Made by a program: the position numbers and the translations under genes. The notes below the pieces were generated by a model that was not told where the DNA came from, ran no database searches, and saw only the letters and a program-made list of their open reading frames with translations. Of a stretch of DNA of 9,191 bases, positions 1 through 5,709 are shown piece by piece. Source of the stretch: an uncultured Alphaproteobacteria bacterium (lineage in GTDB: Bacteria; Pseudomonadota; Alphaproteobacteria; Rickettsiales; UBA1997); the NCBI GenBank assembly GCA_903898475.1, contig CAIUFU010000116.1:1-9191 (forward strand), in the 5' to 3' direction. The stretch's first letter is position 1; every line of letters begins with the position of its first letter.

Positions 1-7
1 GGCAAGA

Positions 8-54
8 ACCTATTGTTAAAGAGCCTTTAAAGAAAAAACCCTGCAACAATAGGT
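8..54 (-). terminator. Long hairpin after the DHS-like gene, possible transcript end
   Basis: Bases 8-17 (ACCTATTGTT) and 45-54 (AACAATAGGT) are perfect inverted complements, giving a 10-bp stem around a 27-nt loop. The structure begins about 20 nt past the TAA of the deoxyhypusine-synthase-like gene, which is where an operon terminator would be expected. It is not a classic intrinsic terminator: the stem is AT-rich, the only T-run on the minus strand lies inside the loop, and no U-tract follows the stem. It could instead stabilise the mRNA 3' end or belong to the next gene beyond the window. Confidence 0.4.
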
Positions 55-73
55 GAGGTAGGATGAGAGATAA

Positions 74-1093
74 TTAAGAGAACATCTTAGCAAAATTTCT
101 TCTTTTGCGTTTTTTCCAGAAGCCACGGTGATAAGCATCTGACGCCAAAAGAGGAACCACTGAAGTTGCTTCAGCAAAAACCATTTGTTCAAAAGTTGTA
201 TCAACTTTGCCCCAAGAGCAGGCTTCTTTTAGAGTTGAAGATGAGCAAGCGCCATCGCGAGAATCGGCAACCGTGATTTGTACGGCGTATTTGTGCATTT
301 CAGCTTCAACACCCAAAATTTCAGCGCACACTACTGTGTCTTGAACGAAATTTTTTGGCACACCGCCACCAATCATCAAAAGACCAGTTGTTCCGGCTTT
401 GATTTTGATATCAGTTAATTCTCTGAAATCAGCAATTGAATCCATCGTCATGTGCTTTTTTGGATTTTTAACTTGGTGTAAAACCAAACCAAAACCGGCA
501 GATGAATCGGTGAAAGCTGGGCAGAAAATTGGCACATTGTAGTCGTAAGCCAATTCGATTAGAGACTCTTTTTTCTTAGAGTTCTTTTTCAAATATTTTC
601 CCATTTCCCAAATAAACTCGCGAGATGAGTAAGGGCGAGGCTCAAGAGTGTTAGCGATTTTGTAAATTACGTTGTCGCAATTTTGCAAATCTTTCTCGTC
701 GATGTAAGTGTCGTAAATTCTGTCGATGTAATTTTTGCGAAGAAATTGGTCATCAATGAAAGGCGTGCCTTGATAATGTTTGAAACCAAGAGCTTCAAAG
801 AAATCCATATCAACGATTGAAGCGCCAGTTGCCACGATCGCATCAACCATGCCATATTTCACCATGTCGGCATAAACTTTCATGCAGCCACCAGCAGAAG
901 TTGAACCAGCCAAAGTTAAGATCACTGAGCAATCTTTATCTTTTTGCATCATGTTAAAAATCTCGGTAGCGCGAGCCAAATCGCGAGATGTGAATGACAT
1001 GTGATCCATCTGATCAATGATCGGGCGCGCATCGAATGAAGTGATGTCGATATGCTTAACTGGGCGCTTTAGAAGCTCTTTTTTAGTAACCAT
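74..1093 (-). CDS. Deoxyhypusine synthase-like protein (probable homospermidine synthase-type aminobutyltransferase)
   Basis: A 339-residue member of the deoxyhypusine synthase (DHS) fold family, with the NAD-binding landmarks visible: AGSTSAGG at residues 62-69, VATGASIVDMDFFEALG at about 87-103, and IGGGVPKNF at 241-249. The catalytic lysine, which forms the enzyme-imine intermediate in eukaryotic DHS, is present as K296 in ACSWGKV. Bacteria lack eIF5A, so this enzyme should not make hypusine. Bacterial DHS-like enzymes are thought to transfer the aminobutyl group of spermidine or putrescine to another amine, making homospermidine. The gene lies 31 nt after an ornithine/lysine decarboxylase, which supplies the diamine substrate and supports a polyamine role. 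The ATG is preceded by an A-rich stretch with no clear Shine-Dalgarno. The C-terminus carries a very basic tail (FWKKRKRRNF, 325-334). Family assignment is firm. The exact product is inferred. Confidence 0.9.
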   Translation of the reverse strand: MVTKKELLKRPVKHIDITSFDARPIIDQMDHMSFTSRDLARATEIFNMMQKDKDCSVILTLAGSTSAGGCMKVYADMVKYGMVDAIVATGASIVDMDFFEALGFKHYQGTPFIDDQFLRKNYIDRIYDTYIDEKDLQNCDNVIYKIANTLEPRPYSSREFIWEMGKYLKKNSKKKESLIELAYDYNVPIFCPAFTDSSAGFGLVLHQVKNPKKHMTMDSIADFRELTDIKIKAGTTGLLMIGGGVPKNFVQDTVVCAEILGVEAEMHKYAVQITVADSRDGACSSSTLKEACSWGKVDTTFEQMVFAEATSVVPLLASDAYHRGFWKKRKRRNFAKMFS

Positions 1094-1124
1094 TTTTTTT
1101 GAAAATTTTGGTTGAAAGAAATTG

Positions 1125-2441
1125 TTATACAGCTGCTGTCGCTAGCTCTTCTTGCTCTTCATTGTCACGATACATTGAAACCATCGGCTCATCACAAACT
1201 TCAATCTGAAGATTTTTATTAAAACCGTTAAACTCGGTTCTGATACTGCGAGAGTAGGCGCCAAGTTGACCGATTTCGATGTAATCGCCTTCGGCAATAT
1301 TTTCCGGCAAGTAGAACGGACCCTTCATTGAATCAAGTGAATCGCAGGTTGGGCCGTAAAATCCGAAAGGAATATCTTTGGTTGAAAGCGCTTCTTTATT
1401 GTTAATGCGCATCGCTTTTGACGGATAGATGAAACCAGGAAAACCAGCGTCAAATAAGCCACCGTAAGTGCCATCATTCAAATAAAGCATGTTCTTTTTG
1501 CGAGCTTCAACACGCACCAAAAGTGAGCCAGATTCTGCAACTAAAGCGCGACCTGGTTCGCACCAGATGCGACAATTTTTGTCGAGACCCATGTGATTAA
1601 TCGCATCAAAAATCTCGTCAAAATAAGCACTCAAATTCGGCGGAGTCATACCCGGATAAGATGATGGAAAGCCACCACCAATATCGATAACATCAAGCTT
1701 AACTTTTGCCTGCTCAAGAATTTCTTTAGTGATGTTAAGCGCGTTACGATATTCAGTCGGCTCCATACATTGAGAACCAACGTGAAAGCAGATGCCAAGT
1801 CTTTTAGCAGAAGCTCTAACTTTGCGCAAAAGTGAAACTGATTCAGAAGGAAGAATACCAAATTTGCCAGACAAATCAATTGCCGCATGTGAGTTTGGAA
1901 TTGCCAAACGCAAGTGCAAACCAAGATCTTTGGCGCCTTTGGTTACTTCAATAATTTTTTGCAATTCGTCGAATGAATCGAGCGAGAAATCGCGAATGCC
2001 GTGATTAAAATAAGCATCAAAAATTGCTTCACGTGATTTTACCGGATGCATGAAATACATGTTCGCAGCGTCACCAAAAAGCTCGTTGATTAATTTTACT
2101 TCAGCCATTGACGCAACGTCAAAATTTTTCACGCCCGCGTCAAACAAGTGTTTAAGCACTGCTGAATCGGGATTACTTTTTACTGAGTAAAGAATGTCAC
2201 TAGCGAATTTTGGTGTTTGAAAATTTTCTAAGAAAAATTTTGCTGCACGCTTGATCGAGTTTGGACGGATAAAATAAACCGGAATTGATGGCTTTAATTC
2301 AACAACTTGACTTTCAACTGTAGAGAATTTTTTGGCTGATCTTTGGGGAGATTGCTTTGATCCCTTGGCGGAATTTTGTGTGTTAAACAGATAATGAACT
2401 TTGGGGTTTTTCGCCCCATCATATTCGAGTTCTTTTCCCAT
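1125..2441 (-). CDS. Ornithine/lysine decarboxylase, PLP-dependent, alanine-racemase fold (group IV)
   Basis: A 438-residue PLP-dependent decarboxylase that converts ornithine to putrescine, or lysine to cadaverine, in the cytosol. All hallmark motifs are visible: the PLP-binding lysine K88 in YSVKSNP, HVGSQ at 220-224, the phosphate-binding loop GGGFP at 255-259, EPGR at 295-298, and GPTCDSLD at 363-370. C366 and D367 of the last motif form part of the active site across the dimer interface. The C-terminal GAYSRSIRTEFNGF (394-407) is also typical. The protein has about 50 extra N-terminal residues, rich in K, S and Q, before the barrel begins at PVYFIRP; usual bacterial members start near that point, so either this is a real extension or a later start is used. 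The ATG at 2441 has no good ribosome binding site. Motifs alone do not separate ornithine from lysine specificity. The DHS-like gene directly downstream places it in polyamine synthesis. Confidence 0.93.
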   Translation of the reverse strand: MGKELEYDGAKNPKVHYLFNTQNSAKGSKQSPQRSAKKFSTVESQVVELKPSIPVYFIRPNSIKRAAKFFLENFQTPKFASDILYSVKSNPDSAVLKHLFDAGVKNFDVASMAEVKLINELFGDAANMYFMHPVKSREAIFDAYFNHGIRDFSLDSFDELQKIIEVTKGAKDLGLHLRLAIPNSHAAIDLSGKFGILPSESVSLLRKVRASAKRLGICFHVGSQCMEPTEYRNALNITKEILEQAKVKLDVIDIGGGFPSSYPGMTPPNLSAYFDEIFDAINHMGLDKNCRIWCEPGRALVAESGSLLVRVEARKKNMLYLNDGTYGGLFDAGFPGFIYPSKAMRINNKEALSTKDIPFGFYGPTCDSLDSMKGPFYLPENIAEGDYIEIGQLGAYSRSIRTEFNGFNKNLQIEVCDEPMVSMYRDNEEQEELATAAV

Positions 2442-2728
2442 TTCTTTGTCGGGGTTAAAATTAAGTAAAAGAAGAAAAAAGACTTAATTTTTGTTCAAAT
2501 TTCAACATGGTGCGCAACCTTGATATTACTGGCTTGGCACCACTATTTTTGAACGCAATTTTTTTTGAAGAGGGCGCAAAGTAGGAACTGATTTTTATTT
2601 GTAAATAAATAATCCAATAAAACTTTCTGCTAGAGAAGGAGAAGATTTTTCGCCGATACTCAGCGCACAAAAAGATTCTGCTTTTTGTGCGCTTAATTGA
2701 AAAATTCTGAATAAACTCGTCCTAAATT
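2442..2728 (-). promoter_or_regulatory. 287-nt intergenic leader upstream of the decarboxylase, with several inverted repeats
   Basis: No convincing gene is present in this gap, and any transcript start for the polyamine operon should lie here. Besides the strong hairpin at 2662-2693, it holds three weaker inverted repeats. The first is TTTATTT/AAATAAA at 2594-2609. The second is TGGTGC/GCACCA at 2508-2542, whose stem is extended by CAA-CC/GG-TTG with one bulge on each side. The third is AAATTAAGT/ACTTAATTT at 2458-2490, just before the ATG. Structured leaders upstream of ornithine decarboxylase genes are known in proteobacteria (the speF motif of alphaproteobacteria; the ornithine-sensing speF leader of enterics), so polyamine-responsive control is plausible. 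I cannot confirm a match to either motif and see no strong -35/-10 pair. Confidence 0.35.
2662..2693 (-). terminator. Perfect 13-bp hairpin after the surface-protein gene
   Basis: AGCGCACAAAAAG (2662-2674) and CTTTTTGTGCGCT (2681-2693) are exact inverted complements around a 6-nt loop. It lies 36 nt past the stop of the Gly-rich reading frame and 220 nt ahead of the decarboxylase start. Position and stability suggest a transcript end between the two units. Neither strand has a clean U-tract after the stem, so it could also be an attenuator for the polyamine operon or a small repeat. The stem itself carries the A5/T5 runs at the loop side. Confidence 0.5.
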
Positions 2729-4747
2729 TTAGTAAGCAATAATTACAATACCCGAACCGCCAGAAGCATTACTTCCACCACCGCCACCAGTGTTTGGTGT
2801 TCCAACTGTTCCAACTCCAGATCCTCCATTAACAGCACCAGCACCTCCCCCACCAATTCCGCCACTTCCAGCAGAATAATTAACAATTGTTACCATGCCA
2901 TAATTAGGACCCACAGTTTGCGAACCATCTCTATACGCACGACTTCCGCCGCCGCCTCCACCATAATAATTAGAAGATATACTAATTATTTGCTTTCCAG
3001 CGCCTCCATTAGCACCAGCAACAGTGGTAGCATTGCTTCCTGCAGCACCCGCACCACCACCGCCAGCGCCGCCGCAACGACTATTGTTTGAGTTAACTGT
3101 GCATGCAGCTGGAATCGATCCTCCAGAATTTCCATAATAATTAGTGGCATTGGTTTGAGCCGTTTGGGTGCTACTTCCAGGAGCTGCAAGAGTGGTATTA
3201 TTATTTGCACCACCACCTCCAGATCCACCACTAAGAGCATTAGTTGGATTTTTTGTGCCATTACATGATGGCTGCGGATATCCATATCCCGTGCCACCAC
3301 CGCCGCCGCCAATAGCTGTAATGGTACCAAATGTAGAATTTTGTCCCGAACGACCCACACAAACACTCGCAGCGTTGGCAACTGTCGCACTAATACCTCC
3401 GGCACCGATAACAGGATTGTAAGTAGTGTTGGCAACTATTGGATAAGCGCTAGCATAAACCACGCCACCACCACCACCGCCGCCAGCTGACGGTTCGTTC
3501 GAAGAAGATCCTCCAGCGCCACCGCCACCAACAACCAAAACTTCAACATTTTTAGCAGTTGGGCAACTAAATGTTCCGCTAGTCAAAAACGTAAACACTG
3601 TTTTGCCATTGTAACTAGAGGGAGTTACGCTTGCAGTACAAGGAAGAGAGCAACTATTTGCCGTGATATTTGCAACAGATCCGCTGGTGCAAGTGTAGGT
3701 GATTCCACCAGTATAAGTACCCGAATTGCAGGCCTGAAATGTTGCACCACTTGAAACGGTGGTGCCATCAGTTATGCCCAGAGTTCCATTTGGAAGCGTG
3801 CAATTTTGCTGACAAACTCCGCCAACCAAACTGTAACCAGACTCACAACCGCACGCCGCTGTTCCTAAAGAAAAAACACCACCACTGCAACTGTAAGCTC
3901 CTGTACTTGTTCCGGTAAAGTGATTAGCTGTGTCATTACAAGATAGAGATGTGGTGCCTGGATTCACATTTGTGACAAGGGTTCCGACCATTCCAGTAAC
4001 TGCACATTGTTGCACACAAGTATTAGAAATTATTGCGGCTGTCCCTCCCGCAGCAGAGCAGGTGTAGGTGTAGCTTCCGCTATATCCCGAAGCGCTGCAG
4101 CTTTGCGAAACTGGAGAATAAGGAACTAAAGTTCCGGCATTGACTCCCGTCGCTGCAGGCGTGGTGCATTTTCTTACGCAAACCCCACCCACCAAATCGT
4201 AATTTGACAAACAGGCAGTACAATTTTGAGCGATGTCAAACCCCGCCAATGCGCAAGAATTACAAGTTGCTCCACTGTAATCAGAGTTGCAGCTACAAGT
4301 TGGAGTTGGGGTTAATGATCCATTGCTGCAAGTGTAATTAACTGTATTTCCGCTATATCCAGCAACATCGCACGTAACTGAGCCAGATGATCCATGAGCA
4401 ATTGCAGTGGTTTGAGTTGTAGAGCCCGTGACACTTTGAGCTGAACATCCCGCAGCAGGAGTGCAGGGAGTGGTTATCGTCACAGGAGCACCATTGGTAC
4501 AGGCGGAGTAAATTACACTACCAGTATAATTTGCGGTTTGATCACAAGTTCTGCTGGTACTGCCCGCGCTTACCGAAGTGGCCGTAAGCCCTGCAGCACT
4601 AATTGGGCAATCAGCAGAAGAAAGATCACAACCTTTGTCAGTTACTTGATAATTACTTGATCCCGCACTGTTAACACAACTTGGGGCAACATTACGATTA
4701 TCGCTTCTGGTCCATTTTTTGCTCATGTACCCTTCAACTGATTTCAA
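2729..4747 (-). CDS. 3' fragment of an IS-split surface protein: Cys-rich repeats plus glycine-rich C-terminal domain
   Basis: A 672-codon open frame, readable from a TTG at 4747, that was originally the C-terminal 70% of the prepilin-LamG protein encoded at 5705-6514. Residues 2-12 (KSVEGYMSKKW) are the end of the helix that closes LamG-like domains of such proteins. Residues about 24-395 are Cys-rich with repeated modules and EGF-like turns such as CSCNSDYSGATC (150-161). Residues about 383-672 form a glycine-rich domain that starts VFTFLTSGTFSCP, continues EVLVVGGGGAGG, and ends GGSGIVIIAY, a pattern characteristic of bacterial and phage surface Gly-rich domains. There is no signal peptide or membrane segment, so the fragment alone could not be exported. 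The IS transcribes in the opposite direction, and an in-frame stop lies in the IS end, so expression is doubtful. It is best read as the remnant of a disrupted gene. Confidence 0.8.
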   Translation of the reverse strand: MKSVEGYMSKKWTRSDNRNVAPSCVNSAGSSNYQVTDKGCDLSSADCPISAAGLTATSVSAGSTSRTCDQTANYTGSVIYSACTNGAPVTITTPCTPAAGCSAQSVTGSTTQTTAIAHGSSGSVTCDVAGYSGNTVNYTCSNGSLTPTPTCSCNSDYSGATCNSCALAGFDIAQNCTACLSNYDLVGGVCVRKCTTPAATGVNAGTLVPYSPVSQSCSASGYSGSYTYTCSAAGGTAAIISNTCVQQCAVTGMVGTLVTNVNPGTTSLSCNDTANHFTGTSTGAYSCSGGVFSLGTAACGCESGYSLVGGVCQQNCTLPNGTLGITDGTTVSSGATFQACNSGTYTGGITYTCTSGSVANITANSCSLPCTASVTPSSYNGKTVFTFLTSGTFSCPTAKNVEVLVVGGGGAGGSSSNEPSAGGGGGGGVVYASAYPIVANTTYNPVIGAGGISATVANAASVCVGRSGQNSTFGTITAIGGGGGGTGYGYPQPSCNGTKNPTNALSGGSGGGGANNNTTLAAPGSSTQTAQTNATNYYGNSGGSIPAACTVNSNNSRCGGAGGGGAGAAGSNATTVAGANGGAGKQIISISSNYYGGGGGGSRAYRDGSQTVGPNYGMVTIVNYSAGSGGIGGGGAGAVNGGSGVGTVGTPNTGGGGGSNASGGSGIVIIAY
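3680..4546 (-). repeat. Five divergent Cys-rich protein modules (C...YSG...YTCS.G)
   Basis: Within the Cys-rich part of the split surface protein, five segments share the pattern C-x(4-6)-Y/F-[ST]-G-...-Y-x-C-x(1-2)-G: fragment residues 68-86 (CDQTANYTGSVIYSACTNG), 126-143 (CDVAGYSGNTVNYTCSNG), 217-235 (CSASGYSGSYTYTCSAAGG), 270-290 (CNDTANHFTG...YSCSGG) and 340-356 (CNSGTYTGGITYTCTSG). Two LVGGVC-x-x-x-C turns (186-194 and 308-316) sit between modules. The spacing resembles sushi/CCP or EGF-like disulfide modules, suggesting an extracellular adhesin stalk. The similarity is at protein level; the DNA copies are diverged. Confidence 0.6.
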
Positions 4748-4760
4748 TTCTTCAGAGCTA

Positions 4761-4766
4761 AGAGCT
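4761..4766. repeat. Left target site duplication AGAGCT
   Basis: AGAGCT here matches AGAGCT at 5709-5714 on the other side of the IS. Keeping only one copy restores the reading frame of the host gene. The last base overlaps the first T of the TGT terminus, so the duplication may be counted as 6 bp (IS from 4767 to 5708) or as GAGC, 4 bp (IS from 4766 to 5709). The IS481 type element is known for short duplications of this size at palindromic cores; here the core is AGCT. Confidence 0.8.
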
Positions 4767-4791
4767 GTAAGATTTGACCGCGTTGTTTACA
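4766..4791 (+). repeat. Left terminal inverted repeat of the IS
   Basis: Reads TGTAAGA, then a variable 6-base centre, then a block ending CGCGTTGTTTACA. It matches the right end (5684-5709, reverse complement) at 21 of 26 positions. All five mismatches fall within positions 8-13, leaving two conserved blocks of 7 and 13 bp. That two-block layout is what would be expected for separate cleavage and transposase-binding parts. Confidence 0.88.
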
Positions 4792-4845
4792 CGATTAACC
4801 ATAGTTTTACCCAAAACTCAATTAACCATGTAACCAATTCCTCTC

Positions 4846-5679
4846 ATGAAAATTCACAAAAGAACGCTCTTAACTCTAACCGATCGGGAAGAGCTTTGGA
4901 AATTGTACTGTGCTCGGAAGCATACTCAGCAAGAGTTAGCTGAGATATTTCGAGTTTCACGTCAAACAATTTCCAAAATTCTTCAGCGATGTCGAGGGAG
5001 AGAATTTGTGCCTCGAAGTAGTGGTAACAAGCGATTCAGAAGTTTACAATATGGACTCAAACGACTCAAGAAAGTTGAATTTGAGATTGAGCGGAAGAAA
5101 AAATTAGAGGCCAAGAGATACAATAAATCCTATCCAGGAGAGCTTGTGCACTTTGACACCAAAAGGCTTCCGCTCATCAAAGGAGAAAATAAATTCTCTG
5201 CTCGAGAATATTTATTCGTCGCCATTGATGATTTTTCTCGAGAACTTTACGCCGCAATTCTTCCCGATAAAACTCAATTCTCTGCTGCAAATTTCTTGCA
5301 TCAAGTTGTTGATGAATGTCCTTACACCATTGAATGCGCTTACTCTGACAATGGCACGGAATACAAAGGAACGAGTAATCACGCCCTTGTTTCTTTTTTA
5401 CGCGATCACAAAATAGGACAAAAATTCACTAAGGTAAAACGTCCGCAAACCAATGGTAAAGCGGAGAGAGTCATTCGAACCTTGCTGGAAATGTGGCACC
5501 AAAAAACTGAGTTCACTTCACGAGAACACAGGAATTTGGAGCTAATTAGATTTATTAATTTCTACAACACCGTCAAGCCTCACAAGGGAATTGACGGCAG
5601 AACACCTTACGAAAAATTGCTGGAATATTTTGACAAAAACTCCAAAAACACCACCACGCAAACCTTGTGTGATAGCTAA
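4846..5679 (+). CDS. IS481-family transposase (DDE, rve integrase core)
   Basis: A 277-residue transposase that cuts and joins the IS ends. Residues about 11-50 form a helix-turn-helix for DNA binding (TQQELAEIFRVSRQTISKIL, 27-46). The integrase core follows, with the catalytic acids visible: D104 in VHFDTKRLP, D168 in YSDNGTEY, and E207 in RPQTNGKAERVIRT, the last motif being highly characteristic of the IS481/IS3 group. The C-terminal signature NTVKPHKGIDGRTPYEKL (241-258) is also typical. It is intact from ATG to TAA with no frameshift and slightly shorter than many family members (about 300 or more residues). The ATG at 4846 is the first good start after the left end. No clear ribosome binding site precedes it. 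All motifs are intact, so it may be active. Confidence 0.93.
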   Translation: MKIHKRTLLTLTDREELWKLYCARKHTQQELAEIFRVSRQTISKILQRCRGREFVPRSSGNKRFRSLQYGLKRLKKVEFEIERKKKLEAKRYNKSYPGELVHFDTKRLPLIKGENKFSAREYLFVAIDDFSRELYAAILPDKTQFSAANFLHQVVDECPYTIECAYSDNGTEYKGTSNHALVSFLRDHKIGQKFTKVKRPQTNGKAERVIRTLLEMWHQKTEFTSREHRNLELIRFINFYNTVKPHKGIDGRTPYEKLLEYFDKNSKNTTTQTLCDS

Positions 5680-5683
5680 AAAA

Positions 5684-5709
5684 TGTAAACAACGCGTCGA
5701 TTTCTTACA
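5684..5709 (-). repeat. Right terminal inverted repeat of the IS
   Basis: On the minus strand this reads TGTAAGA, a variable centre, then CGCGTTGTTTACA, pairing with 4766-4791 at 21 of 26 positions. It starts 5 bases after the transposase stop codon. Its first bases, read in the frame of the disrupted host gene, give CTG TAA, so this repeat provides the premature stop of the truncated pilin protein. Confidence 0.88.

Larger units (their letters stand above)
4766..5709 (+). mobile_element. IS481-family insertion sequence, about 944 bp, apparently complete
   Basis: The element has 26-bp imperfect terminal inverted repeats starting with TGT, a single plus-strand DDE transposase (4846-5679) that fills most of its length, and a 4-6 bp target duplication. 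TGT ends, a one-gene layout and the transposase motifs all fit the IS481 family, although the element is slightly shorter than usual. It is inserted opposite to the direction of the host gene, within the codons for the end of a LamG-like domain. The nearly exact target repeats and intact transposase imply a fairly recent insertion. There are no passenger genes. Confidence 0.9.

Noticed and set aside
2461..2670. 69-codon minus-strand frame in the decarboxylase leader
   Set aside because: Its sequence is basic and low in complexity with no recognisable domain, it has no ribosome binding site, and it overlaps the inverted repeats of the leader. A leader-peptide role is possible but nothing supports it.
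2986..3435. 149-codon minus-strand frame and an 84-codon plus-strand frame in the Gly-rich region
   Set aside because: Both are shadows: long GGN-codon runs rarely give stops in other frames. The products are low-complexity L/V- or P-rich and have no domain.
3680..4546. CRISPR-like or DNA tandem repeat array
   Set aside because: The repetition is only at protein level; spacing is irregular and the DNA copies are too diverged.
2729..4747. The Gly/Cys-rich frame as an independent gene with a TTG start
   Set aside because: It has no secretion signal, starts in the middle of a LamG-closing helix, and is continuous in frame with the prepilin half once the IS is removed.
4719..4943. 74-codon plus-strand frame crossing the left IS end
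   Set aside because: It spans the insertion junction and overlaps the transposase in another frame; it has no recognisable sequence.
4779..5696. Shorter IS limits at CGCGTTGTTTACA with CGCG as the target duplication
   Set aside because: The palindromic CGCG made this plausible at first, but the inverted repeat continues outward to TGTAAGA, the family's TGT termini are then at the ends, and only the outer limits restore the host reading frame.
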